From Bacteroidota bacterium (GTDB taxonomy: Bacteria; Bacteroidota; Bacteroidia; Flavobacteriales_D; Crocinitomicaceae), in assembly GCA_016192075.1 (NCBI GenBank), contig JACPUU010000012.1:496001-560000 (forward strand): DNA of 64,000 nt, read 5' to 3'. Under the pieces are notes generated by a model. That model saw only the letters and a program-made list of their open reading frames with translations, searched no databases and was not told the origin of the DNA. Shown here piece after piece: positions 1-9,589 of the stretch (the first letter of the stretch is position 1; every line of letters begins with the position of its first letter). A program made the translations under genes and the position numbers.

Positions 1-2
1 TA

Positions 3-1883
3 ACCGGTGCAATTACGGTAGAATTTAACTCCAACGCATCCGGCAACCAGGCCGGCTGGGTAGCTACTATCAGTTGCTGTTCGGCACCGCTTTTCTGGTT
101 TGAAGACCTGGATGGTGATGGTTTTGGAAACATGTTCAGCGCCCCGGTTTATGCCTGTACCGCTCCGGTTGGTTACGTAGACAATGCCGATGATTGTGAT
201 GATGCCGCTACCTTGTATGAAGACATGGACGGAGACGGGTTTGGCGGCACTACAACCGTTGGCTGCGGCGCGTACAACAACGCTGATTGTGATGACAACC
301 TACTGACTTACCAGGACAATGACGGAGATACGTATGGTGATCCAAACACACTTGTGGCCTGCGGTGTAACAGATAATACCGATTGTGATGACAACGATGC
401 CGGTGTTGGTACCGGAACCATGTATACCTGGTACCAGGACAATGACGGTGACGGCTTTGGAATTTTCTGGATGACCCAGGATGCCTGCACACAACCTGCG
501 GGCTATGTAAGTAACGCCGATGATTGTGATGATTTTTCCATAACCTATGCGGATGTGGATGCTGACGGATTCGGAGATCCGGCTGTGACAGACCCTTGCG
601 GGGTATACGATAACTCTGATTGTGATGACAACCTGGTGACCTATGCTGACAACGACGGGGATACCTTTGGAGACCCGAACATTTTTGACCCGTGTGGTGT
701 TGCCGATAATACTGATTGTGATGATACCGATGCCGGAATTGGTGGCGGAACAATAACAGTCTATTACGCTGATAACGATGGTGACGGCTTCGGAGATATG
801 TCCAATACACTCGCAGCCTGTACACCGCCAGCCGGTTATGTTGCCAATGACCTGGATTGTGATGATTGGTCAATAACCTATGCAGACAATGATGGGGATG
901 GATTTGGTGATCCGGCCGTGACAGACCCCTGCGGCGTCTATGACAATTCAGATTGCGATGATAACCTGCTGACCTATGCGGATAATGACGGTGATAATTT
1001 TGGTGATCCGAACATGCCGGCGCCTTGCGGTATTACAGATAATACCGATTGTGACGACAATGATGCCGGAATTGGCAGTGGAACCATAAATACCTATTAT
1101 CCTGATTCAGATGGCGATGGATTTGGTGCGCCGTGGTGGCCGGTTTATGCCTGTTCACAGCCTGTTGGTTTTGTAACTGATTCGTCCGACTGTGATGATT
1201 GGTCAGTTACCTATGAAGATCTGGACGGAGATGGATATGGAAATTCAGCTGTACAGGTACCTTGCGGTGTCTACGACGGCAGTGATTGCAACGATAACCA
1301 GTTGACCTACGCTGACAATGATAGTGATACCTTTGGTGATCCAAATGCTACAGCGCCTTGTGGTGTAACCAACAATACCGATTGTGATGATACGGATGCA
1401 GGCATAGGTGCCGGAAGCCTGGTGGCTTATTTTATGGATACAGATGGCGATGGTTACGGACAGCCGGGCTTTATGTGGTGGAGCTGCACGCCAATACCGG
1501 GAATGGTTACCGACAGTACAGACTGCAATGATTTTGACAATGCTGTTAACCCGGGTGAAACTGAAGTTGCCGGAAATGGCATTGATGATAATTGCGATGG
1601 CTACATTGATCCGGTTGCCGGCATTGAAACGGCTGCGGATTTTGATTTTAACCTCTATCCAAACCCGGCCAGAACGTTGGTCAACATTCAGTGGGCAACT
1701 GCCCTTACAACCGATAGCCGCATTGAATGTATAGGAATGAACGGCCAGATCCTGTTTACCCAGGTTGTTGCATCCGGCACAAGCCAATCTGAACTCATGC
1801 TGGACAGTTTTGAACCGGGAATCTATTTTGTACGCCTGCTCAATGCAGAAAGTACAGCCACAAAGATCTTGATTGTTGAATAG
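3..1883 (+). CDS. MopE-like Asp-rich repeat protein with N-terminal CUB-domain remnant and C-terminal T9SS type A sorting domain (5' end outside window)
   Basis: Frame stays open upstream of the listed ATG: TGAITVEFNSNASGNQAGWVATISC resembles the end of a CUB domain. It is followed by repeated DCDD...D.DGDGFGD units, a NGIDDNCDG motif and a C-terminal LYPNPARTLVNIQW...GIYFVRL domain. Confidence 0.85.
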   Translation, partial: TGAITVEFNSNASGNQAGWVATISCCSAPLFWFEDLDGDGFGNMFSAPVYACTAPVGYVDNADDCDDAATLYEDMDGDGFGGTTTVGCGAYNNADCDDNLLTYQDNDGDTYGDPNTLVACGVTDNTDCDDNDAGVGTGTMYTWYQDNDGDGFGIFWMTQDACTQPAGYVSNADDCDDFSITYADVDADGFGDPAVTDPCGVYDNSDCDDNLVTYADNDGDTFGDPNIFDPCGVADNTDCDDTDAGIGGGTITVYYADNDGDGFGDMSNTLAACTPPAGYVANDLDCDDWSITYADNDGDGFGDPAVTDPCGVYDNSDCDDNLLTYADNDGDNFGDPNMPAPCGITDNTDCDDNDAGIGSGTINTYYPDSDGDGFGAPWWPVYACSQPVGFVTDSSDCDDWSVTYEDLDGDGYGNSAVQVPCGVYDGSDCNDNQLTYADNDSDTFGDPNATAPCGVTNNTDCDDTDAGIGAGSLVAYFMDTDGDGYGQPGFMWWSCTPIPGMVTDSTDCNDFDNAVNPGETEVAGNGIDDNCDGYIDPVAGIETAADFDFNLYPNPARTLVNIQWATALTTDSRIECIGMNGQILFTQVVASGTSQSELMLDSFEPGIYFVRLLNAESTATKILIVE

Positions 1884-1906
1884 GTTTATTTACAATTAAA
1901 TGAAGG

Positions 1907-1937
1907 AATCGGGAGCAGGGTCTCCCGATTTTTTTTT
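1907..1937 (+). terminator. Rho-independent terminator
   Basis: AATCGGGAG cagggt CTCCCGATT followed by a T run, 3' of the 3..1883 gene. Confidence 0.8.
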
Positions 1938-2098
1938 GCGGCTATAATTTCAACAATTCCGCTAATCAGAATCTGTAATTTGTTTGTTATCAATTAGAAT
2001 GAATTAAAAAATGGTTAATAACTAATAACTTAGTTCAAAGATAATTCCCCAAAACTCCGGCGGGTAATTCTTACTTTTGGAGTCTCAAAACCCAAAAC

Positions 2099-2557
2099 AT
2101 GAAACTCATCAGACTGCTGACGGTATTTGCCGCAATTTTCGTCTTATTGTCCTGCAAAAAAGAAATCTACGGTTGTACAGACACGCAGGCCGCCAATTAT
2201 TCAACACTGGCCACCAGCAATGACGGCAGTTGTTTCTACGATGAGTCTGATGTAAAGTCAACCACCGTTACCATTTCAACCTGGTCTCAAAGCGGGAGTG
2301 ACTGGGCAACCACCATACCGTACGGTGAAATTACGGCAGATGTAATTGAAAACGGGGCTGTGGTCTGCTACATCAACAGCGGTATGGAAAATGTATGGCA
2401 AGCTCTACCTTTAACAATTTATCAATCAACTTCATACTCAAGTACAATTGAAGTTTCAATTACAGTTGGCCAGGTTTTAATTTACTGGAAAAACTCAGAC
2501 GGAACCTTGCCGGCCAACCCAGGGGAACGAATGTTCAAGATTACCGCAATTGCCTGA
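2099..2557 (+). CDS. Small lipoprotein with a GCTD..A.NY...A..NDGSC motif
   Basis: Lipobox-like LLSCKK, then YGCTDTQAANYSTLATSNDGSCFY, a motif common in Bacteroidota secreted proteins. Confidence 0.65.
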   Translation: MKLIRLLTVFAAIFVLLSCKKEIYGCTDTQAANYSTLATSNDGSCFYDESDVKSTTVTISTWSQSGSDWATTIPYGEITADVIENGAVVCYINSGMENVWQALPLTIYQSTSYSSTIEVSITVGQVLIYWKNSDGTLPANPGERMFKITAIA

Positions 2558-2566
2558 TTCAGCTAT

Positions 2567-3763
2567 TTAGTGAACATTACCTTCCTGCACAATCTCAAGA
2601 GAATAGGGGAGTGTACCGTATTGTATCCGGTTTGCCAGGTTTTGAGCCTGTTCTTTGGAAAAATTATTGCTGATCACACAAATTCCCTGCGGAATAGGGG
2701 TCATAACCCTGGGGGCACATACAATGGATCCATCAACCAGTATTGCAAGAAAACGGTCTACATTGGACGATGTTTGTATAAACCACTTCAGGGCCCCTTG
2801 GTCTGTCATAGTTAGTTTTACCTCCCACACAGTTGGATCATAGCTTGATTCGACTGCACTTACATCTGCTATATCAGAAGAGATGATATTCCGTTCAGGG
2901 TAAAAAGGATACAGAAAATAGAGCTTGAAATAATCTCCCGGCATGTCAAGCGCCTTCTCCCAAGCGTGCTCCATGTAATTGGGAGAGTTGTAACGGGTGG
3001 CATTTAACGCGGAATTTATGTATGCTGTATCCCGCACATCAGCAGTACCAGCCCAAACCTGGTAAGGGTTTAACTGATTTTCCAGGTACATTAATGGTGG
3101 CAGCTTCAGGTAACTGAATAAGCTTTTGTTCATACCGGTTAATGAATCCCGCACCGTACTGAACGACTCCACAAACAAAAAATGATCCATAACCTCAGAC
3201 AACATACAAACGTTGCGCATCACTAAAACATCCGACCGGGTGCCTGACAACCGGTCTTTAACGACTTGCTTTTTGTCTGAAGTTTTTAGTTCAATAATCA
3301 GATTTAAATCATTATTAATAAATATGTTATGAATTATTGAGTCGACTTCCAGCTGATCGTGCAGCCGCTCCAGGCAATAGCCTGTTTCAGTCGTATATAG
3401 CTCTTCCAGTTTTTGCTGAATTTCGATGTTTGAAGTGCATTCTCCAAACAAGTCCGGGTTGGCCTTAGCCAGATATTTGGTTAAATTATACGTTTTTTCG
3501 TCGGCCAGTTCAGTAATCCGCTGAAAAGCAGCATGTGGGCTTTGGTTATCACTGGTTGATTCAGCCAATATGCTTCGCAGATCAGGATCAGTATACCCAT
3601 TTAAATGGCGCGACATAAATTTCGCCACCAGAATCTGAACCTGGAAACGATAAGCATCAGGCGCCTGACTCAAATCAAAAGCCTCATAACCTTGTTCCTT
3701 TTTACCAGCGCAGGAGACTGAAATACAAGCTATAACAAGAAGTGTATAAAGAACAAAACGCAT
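2567..3763 (-). CDS. Lipoprotein with C-terminal SecD P1-head-like domain
   Basis: Signal/lipobox ISVSCAGKK. C-terminus ILVDGSIVCAPRVMTPIPQGICVISNNFSKEQAQNLANRIQYGTLPYSLEIVQE resembles the SecD P1 head subdomain; no SecD transmembrane region. Confidence 0.6.
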   Translation of the reverse strand: MRFVLYTLLVIACISVSCAGKKEQGYEAFDLSQAPDAYRFQVQILVAKFMSRHLNGYTDPDLRSILAESTSDNQSPHAAFQRITELADEKTYNLTKYLAKANPDLFGECTSNIEIQQKLEELYTTETGYCLERLHDQLEVDSIIHNIFINNDLNLIIELKTSDKKQVVKDRLSGTRSDVLVMRNVCMLSEVMDHFLFVESFSTVRDSLTGMNKSLFSYLKLPPLMYLENQLNPYQVWAGTADVRDTAYINSALNATRYNSPNYMEHAWEKALDMPGDYFKLYFLYPFYPERNIISSDIADVSAVESSYDPTVWEVKLTMTDQGALKWFIQTSSNVDRFLAILVDGSIVCAPRVMTPIPQGICVISNNFSKEQAQNLANRIQYGTLPYSLEIVQEGNVH

Positions 3764-3832
3764 GGTTATGGGAAAAATGAAACCGAAAATACCTTTTTTC
3801 AGGATATAACCCCTAAAAACAGCTGAACGGAA

Positions 3833-4483
3833 TTAATGAATGCGCTCAATGGTCAACGGTAGAAAAGATACATGAACAAGTGCCCGGTCTAATATGCCGG
3901 TTTCGTAGAAATACTCACTGATGTTACCGTTTACCGGATTGGTAACCTGGTAATGCCCGGTTTTTACCTTTTGAATAGGTTTGTCAACACCGTCAAATTC
4001 TGAATAAACACTCTCTTTATCAAGCGGTTCATTAAAATAAAGCAGCGATTCAGCAAAGGTAATGGCCTTAGGGTAAACCCATTCATCGTCGTCTTTTTTA
4101 TACTGGTACTGACTTCCCGCACGAACCGTTTTGGCAACCGAATTAACCGTGTTATTGCGGTACGTTATGACAGAATTGGAATAAAGCTGGTTGTTGTGGT
4201 ATACGCTGCTCAGCACGTATTTGACATTAACCCGCATGACAAGCTGAACAGAAAACTGGCTGACTACTGAAATTTTGGTAACGGTATCAGTCTGGCTGCT
4301 GTTTACCTTAAGCTGGCCAATAAGTTCGCGCGTATCGGAATAAATGGCATACAAACCAGAACGGGTTTGCGCAAATCCTGAGCTGCAGGCCAGGAACAGG
4401 GTGAAAAAAACGCAGACTTTGACGAATGCGTTCCGGTGTGTCGGTTTCATTTGCTTTTGCAGTAATCTGAATTCAAAGCGCAT
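3833..4483 (-). CDS. Hypothetical exported protein (possibly DUF6134-like)
   Basis: ORF with signal-peptide-like N-terminus CVFFTLFLACSSGFAQ; family assignment tentative. Confidence 0.55.
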   Translation of the reverse strand: MRFEFRLLQKQMKPTHRNAFVKVCVFFTLFLACSSGFAQTRSGLYAIYSDTRELIGQLKVNSSQTDTVTKISVVSQFSVQLVMRVNVKYVLSSVYHNNQLYSNSVITYRNNTVNSVAKTVRAGSQYQYKKDDDEWVYPKAITFAESLLYFNEPLDKESVYSEFDGVDKPIQKVKTGHYQVTNPVNGNISEYFYETGILDRALVHVSFLPLTIERIH

Positions 4484-4808
4484 GATTTTGCGCTAACGCG
4501 ATAAAATTACGGCTTTTGGAGTTGCCGATCAATGCAGCCGACATGATTTATATCAACGGGGCTAACTGACAATTATCCTGAACAGTGGGCACACCAAAAC
4601 CAATAAAAAGGTTTCGGATAGCCTGGTAAGGCCTGTTTAAAGGACTCCCTTTTGGAATATAATATATATTATGTTAAATAGTATTATAAAGTAAATCAAT
4701 TAAATAGATGATAAAACAATAAAACATACTACCGAAACCCCTACTTCTGCGCTTAACCAGAAATAATTGATTTTGTGTTATCTTTCCGGCTTCGAACACT
4801 TAAAAAAC

Positions 4809-5351
4809 ATGTATTACTTCCCGCTTGCCAACCTGACTTTTGTGAGTCCTTTATCGGACGAAGATATTGCCGGCCGCATTGCCCGAAACCTGGAACCACA
4901 AAAAATGCGCTACGACCATTGGGTCTTAGCCAAAGAAAAAACCAAACTTTTTGAGGGAACCCTTTTCAATAATCGATTCAGGATGAAACGTGTGGAAAAT
5001 CATGCATCAATCTGCAACCCGCTGATCATTGGAAGCGTTAAACAACAGGTTTACAACAAGTCAGTCATCACCTTGAAATTCAGAATCACAGGTATCAACG
5101 CCGCTGTGCTTTTCATGGGGTTGCTAATCAGCTCGCTCATTGGAATTATTGGAATCGCTAATCTTTTCAAAGACGGCCAGCTTCAGACATTTAGCCTGGG
5201 TTGTATCGGAGTTTGGGTAGCGGCCTATGCGCTTACGTTGTGGCGGTTTAATACAATTATGTCAAAGAACGTACATGATCTGTCAACGTTTTTTGAGGCA
5301 CAGCCTGATCAGTTTACCACTGCAGAAAGCCACCATTACTCCCCTCCATAA
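4809..5351 (+). CDS. Hypothetical membrane protein
   Basis: ORF listed from 4767; MYYFPLANLTF start preferred. Two hydrophobic segments (AAVLFMGLLISSLIGIIGIANLF, LGCIGVWVAAYALTLW). Confidence 0.55.
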   Translation: MYYFPLANLTFVSPLSDEDIAGRIARNLEPQKMRYDHWVLAKEKTKLFEGTLFNNRFRMKRVENHASICNPLIIGSVKQQVYNKSVITLKFRITGINAAVLFMGLLISSLIGIIGIANLFKDGQLQTFSLGCIGVWVAAYALTLWRFNTIMSKNVHDLSTFFEAQPDQFTTAESHHYSPP

Positions 5352-5644
5352 TACTTTGAAACAGCCTCCAGACAAACCTGGCGAGCTGCTTTCACTGAGT
5401 CAATTTCTACCTGTATTTCAAGCGCCTTTTCAATATTAAAAACCTGTAGCCGTTTCATTTTACGGTCAAGTTTCTCCCACTCATCGGCCACTTGCCTGTT
5501 CCATTCGGCACAAAACTCATCAGCCGGGGCTAATGCACCAGACAAGCAATCACACAGATTCTTTTCGGCTTGTGCATATTCCTTGACAGAAACGCAGCCA
5601 GAAAGCAATGCTCCACTTAAAATGAGAAAGAAAGGTCGTGCCAT
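5336..5644 (-). CDS. Small lipoprotein, hypothetical
   Basis: Internal start MARPFFLILSGALLSGCVSVKEYAQAEKNLCDCLSG gives a clear lipobox (LSGC); the upstream extension of the listed ORF overlaps the helicase antisense frame. Confidence 0.6.
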   Translation of the reverse strand: MARPFFLILSGALLSGCVSVKEYAQAEKNLCDCLSGALAPADEFCAEWNRQVADEWEKLDRKMKRLQVFNIEKALEIQVEIDSVKAARQVCLEAVSKYYGGE

Positions 5645-5693
5645 AGGTATCCTGAAATTAAACAAATTCAGGGAAATTACCGCAATGCGTTGA

Positions 5694-7025
5694 TTAACGT
5701 CGTTTTTTAAAGAATTTCCGTTTTTCACCACCACCGCCAGCATTAGCGCCATCACCCGATTTGCGGTTTTGACCGCTGCTTTGGGATTTTCCTGAGCGCT
5801 GGTTGTTTGATTGCTGACGACCTCCCCGGTTATGTACCGGTTTTGGCTTGCCTTTATTGGCTTCGTGATCCGCTTCATCCCGTTCGTTAATTGGAAACGG
5901 ATGATTGGCAATTACCGGAATTTTAAGTTTGATAAGTTTCTCAATATCTTGTAGATACGGTCGTTCATCGATATCACAGAATGAAATAGCTGTTCCGCTT
6001 GCGCCGGCCCTTCCTGTACGCCCAATACGGTGTACATACGACTCGGGCTCGTTGGGTAAATCGTAATTAATCACCCACTGCAAACTGTCAATATCAATTC
6101 CGCGCGCTGCAATATCAGTAGCTACAAGCACGGTAATTTTACGTTCTTTAAACTGTGCCAGTGCTTTTTCACGGGCTCCCTGGCTTTTATCACCGTGTAT
6201 AGCTGAAGCCGGAATACCAGCCTTAGCTAATTCCCTGGTAATCCGGTCTGCCCCATGTTTGGTGCGTGAAAAAACCAATACCTGCTGCATGGCTTTTTCA
6301 TGAATTACATGTTTCAGCAAATTGCGTTTCATGGATTTCACAACGTGATACACCTCCTGCTTTACTTTTTCAGCGGTAGATGACACCGGATCAACCTTTA
6401 CCATTTCAGGGTTTGTGAGAATTGAATTGGCCAGGTTTGCTATGGAAAGCGGCATGGTTGCTGAAAAAAACAGGCTCTGCCGTTTCTTTGGCAGTTTAGG
6501 CAAAATACGGTTGATGTCATGAATAAAGCCCATGTCCAGCATGCGGTCAGCCTCATCCAGCACAAAAAAGTCAATGGTATCCAGGCGAATATGGCCCTGG
6601 TTCATTAAGTCAAGCAGCCTTCCCGGCGTGGCAACCAGAATGTCTACCCCCTGTCTCATTTGGGCCACTTGTGGATTCTGATTCACACCGCCAAAAATAA
6701 CAGCATGTGTTAAATTGAGGCCTTTGCCATAAACACGAATGCTTTCACCAATCTGGGAAGCCAGTTCGCGTGTTGGTGTCAGTATAAGTACTTTCAGCGT
6801 TCGTTTGCCTTTTCCGTCACCAAATCCGCGCTCATGAAGCAATTGCAGAATGGGAATGGAAAATGCGGCCGTTTTTCCGGTTCCGGTTTGGGCACAGCCC
6901 AATAAATCGGTTCCTTTTAAAAGTATTGGAATAGCTTGTTGCTGAATTGGAGTTGGTTTTTCGTATCCTTCTGCGTGAAGTGATTTTAAAATGGTATCTA
7001 TAATTCCGAGATCGGTAAATTTCAT
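5694..7025 (-). CDS. rhlE: DEAD-box ATP-dependent RNA helicase, RhlE-type
   Basis: [31 protein letters not shown] motifs; basic C-terminal tail KRKFFKKRR. Confidence 0.9.
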   Translation of the reverse strand: MKFTDLGIIDTILKSLHAEGYEKPTPIQQQAIPILLKGTDLLGCAQTGTGKTAAFSIPILQLLHERGFGDGKGKRTLKVLILTPTRELASQIGESIRVYGKGLNLTHAVIFGGVNQNPQVAQMRQGVDILVATPGRLLDLMNQGHIRLDTIDFFVLDEADRMLDMGFIHDINRILPKLPKKRQSLFFSATMPLSIANLANSILTNPEMVKVDPVSSTAEKVKQEVYHVVKSMKRNLLKHVIHEKAMQQVLVFSRTKHGADRITRELAKAGIPASAIHGDKSQGAREKALAQFKERKITVLVATDIAARGIDIDSLQWVINYDLPNEPESYVHRIGRTGRAGASGTAISFCDIDERPYLQDIEKLIKLKIPVIANHPFPINERDEADHEANKGKPKPVHNRGGRQQSNNQRSGKSQSSGQNRKSGDGANAGGGGEKRKFFKKRR

Positions 7026-7227
7026 TCAGTTTGTTTGGTTAATAATGCTGCAAAGATACCTTGAATAAAGCGAGTTTGATGCTCACACTCAATTAAAAAG
7101 GTCAGCGCCCCTTGTCACCGCCTCCTTTTTTCTGAAAATCAAGGCATCCTTTGAGTTTGATAAAACGTCTCCTTAACATTACCTTAACATTGATTTTTTT
7201 ATTACATTTCCGCTATAACTGATTTCT

Positions 7228-8382
7228 ATGATAAAATTTTACACTTCTGCTTTCTCAATCCTTTTACTAAGTAGTGTACAAGCACAATACTGCACGGCGG
7301 TTGGCCCTTCCACCACGGCAGATTCTAATTTACAGTCGTTTAACTTATCAGGTGAATCAGCTACAGCCATTACGTTTACCGGGTGTCCGGGTGTTGCCGG
7401 ACTCGATGATCAGACATTTGCAGAATCAGTTGTGCTGAATGCAGGTACATCTTACACCGCCTATGCACAATTTGGTACCTGTGGCGGCAATTACTACGGT
7501 GTTGGACAAGCCTGGATAGATTACAACCAAAACCAGGTTTTTGAATCATCCGAATCTATTGGTACCTGGTCTGGTACTCCCCCAACAGCGTTATCAACCT
7601 GGGGATTCAATGTACCCGCCGGTGCCATTTCAGGAACCACCCGTTTGCGTGTTGTTCAGTTTGAAGGCGGCGCTTTGCCTATTGACCCTTGTGCCGTTTT
7701 TACCTGGGGTTCTACAACTGATTTTACGGTTCAGATCGGGGGCGGTATGGATTGCTCCGGTTATTTAGGTCAAAGTACGGCCAGCCCACGCCCGGTGTCA
7801 GCTCTTCCCTATTCTGAAAACTACAACAATTCCGTTTGTTACTACAACGTAATGCCCGTTTACGGTTCACCGGATGTTTTTTACCGCATTCTGCCGGTGC
7901 AGCTGGGCGCTCAGTATATTACCATATCGCTTTGCGGATCAGCCATTGACACTTACCTTTCTGTATTGGACGCTGATGGCAACGTGCTTTATTACAACGA
8001 TGACAATGCGGCCTGCGGCACTTCGTCCAAAATTCACTTCAATGCAGGCACACATGATACGCTTTATGCCGTTGTACAAGGCTGGGGATATGCAGTTGGC
8101 GCTTACTCCATTTTAGTTGAGGAAGAACTGGCAGGAATTTCTGAAAACAGCAATTCAGCCAATTTTGAGCTTTACCCCAATCCGGCAAACGACCGTGTAA
8201 AAATCTCAGTGAATGAGGTGAATGCATTGGTTCAAATTCATGATCTGAGCGGCAAACTGGTGTATACAACAACGATTCAGAATCAGCAGGAAATTGATCT
8301 TGCAGAACTGGGCAACGGAACCTACCTGGTGACTGTACTTACTGAAAAAGGAACATTTACTCAAAAGCTGGTGCTGCAATGA
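7228..8382 (+). CDS. GEVED-domain secreted protein with T9SS type A sorting domain
   Basis: QAWIDYNQNQVFESSE...TRLRVVQFEG is GEVED-like; C-terminus FELYPNPANDRVKISV...GTYLVTVLTEKGTFTQKLVLQ. Confidence 0.8.
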   Translation: MIKFYTSAFSILLLSSVQAQYCTAVGPSTTADSNLQSFNLSGESATAITFTGCPGVAGLDDQTFAESVVLNAGTSYTAYAQFGTCGGNYYGVGQAWIDYNQNQVFESSESIGTWSGTPPTALSTWGFNVPAGAISGTTRLRVVQFEGGALPIDPCAVFTWGSTTDFTVQIGGGMDCSGYLGQSTASPRPVSALPYSENYNNSVCYYNVMPVYGSPDVFYRILPVQLGAQYITISLCGSAIDTYLSVLDADGNVLYYNDDNAACGTSSKIHFNAGTHDTLYAVVQGWGYAVGAYSILVEEELAGISENSNSANFELYPNPANDRVKISVNEVNALVQIHDLSGKLVYTTTIQNQQEIDLAELGNGTYLVTVLTEKGTFTQKLVLQ

Positions 8383-9587
8383 AATGGATAACCGGTATAG
8401 GCCTTTTACTCTGCCTGTCTGCCTCAACAGACACGTTTTGCTACGAGGTATGGAATCAAAAAGCCAATTTTGGCGGTTCAGCCCGCCACCGGTGTACGGC
8501 CTTTTCTATTGGTAACAAAGGCTATATTGGATTGGGACACATTAATGCTGTCACCAATTTTTCATACGAAGATTTCTGGGAGTATGACCCTGCCACCAAT
8601 TCGTGGACACAAAAAGCCAATTTTGGCGGCGGTTTGCGCTATCACAGCATTGGTTTTTCAATCGGCTCAAAAGGCTATGTTGGTATGGGGCGTGAACAAA
8701 GCGGCAATTATGAAAACGACCTTTGGGAGTTTGATCCGCTTGCCAATACCTGGCTGCAAAAATCAAATTCCCCGGGGGGTAACCGCAGAGGTGCCGTGGC
8801 TTTTGTAATCAACAACATTGCCTATGTAGGATCTGGTGAAGTTCAGGGAGGCGCTGTTTCAAACGAATTTTACGCGTATGATGCCGCTGTTGATTTTTGG
8901 TATCCCGTAGCTACTTTTCCGGGCACAGCGCGTACATCTGCTGTTGCATTCAGCATTGGTGACAAAGGGTATTTTGGTACCGGTGGTATGGCCTTTGGTT
9001 CGACTGATTTCTGGGAATACAATCCTGCAACGGATCAATGGACACAACTGTCAGACGTGGGCCCTACAGCGCGCATGGAAGCCTGCGGTTTTTCTGTAAA
9101 CGGAAAAGGCTACATTGGAACCGGTGACGATTTTTCAAGCGGTAATAATTACAGTGATTTCTGGGAATACACCCCGGCAACAGATACCTGGGTTCAAATC
9201 AACGATTTCCCGGGTATTGCACGGCGCTATATGGTGGCGTTCACCATTGGCACTAAAGCCTATGCCGGTGTTGGAACCAATGGTACCAATTTCAGGGATT
9301 TTTGGGAATTTGATAAAACCCTGGGCGAATCAGCCTATAGCCAACCGGTTTCATTCACGCTGTTTCCAAACCCGGTTACGGATTATTTTACCATCACCTG
9401 TAACGAACCTGAATACCTGAACAGTACTTTCTACCTGCTGAATACCGCCGGCGAAATGGTAATGACAACCAAACTTACCGATTCACAAACCATTTTATCA
9501 CGCAATAACCTGGCTGCCTCTACTTATTACTACGTTGTACAGTCCGGTACCCATATTCTTCAAACCGGTCCCCTAATTTTGAAATAA
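8379..9587 (+). CDS. Kelch-repeat secreted protein, T9SS sorting domain
   Basis: Repeats like FSIGNKGYIGLG...DFWEYDPATNSWTQKANFGG; C-terminal LFPNPVTDYFTI; ATGA overlap with upstream gene. Confidence 0.85.
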   Translation: MKWITGIGLLLCLSASTDTFCYEVWNQKANFGGSARHRCTAFSIGNKGYIGLGHINAVTNFSYEDFWEYDPATNSWTQKANFGGGLRYHSIGFSIGSKGYVGMGREQSGNYENDLWEFDPLANTWLQKSNSPGGNRRGAVAFVINNIAYVGSGEVQGGAVSNEFYAYDAAVDFWYPVATFPGTARTSAVAFSIGDKGYFGTGGMAFGSTDFWEYNPATDQWTQLSDVGPTARMEACGFSVNGKGYIGTGDDFSSGNNYSDFWEYTPATDTWVQINDFPGIARRYMVAFTIGTKAYAGVGTNGTNFRDFWEFDKTLGESAYSQPVSFTLFPNPVTDYFTITCNEPEYLNSTFYLLNTAGEMVMTTKLTDSQTILSRNNLAASTYYYVVQSGTHILQTGPLILK

Positions 9588-9589
9588 CT

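Noticed and set aside
250-873. 207-aa minus-strand ORF rich in H/R/Y
   Set aside because: Antisense shadow of the Asp-rich MopE repeat gene; composition is the complement of repeated GAT/GAC codons.
1245-1787. 180-aa minus-strand ORF
   Set aside because: Antisense to the same repeat gene; no independent start signal or motif.
4620-4760. AT-rich segment with AATATAATATATATTATG as a possible origin or phage site
   Set aside because: Only a short AT-rich intergenic tract; no DnaA-box cluster, integrase or att-like repeat seen.
5694-5911. N-terminal extension of the 5336..5911 minus-strand ORF
   Set aside because: It overlaps the 3' end of the DEAD-box helicase gene in another frame; the internal start at 5644 gives a clean lipoprotein signal.
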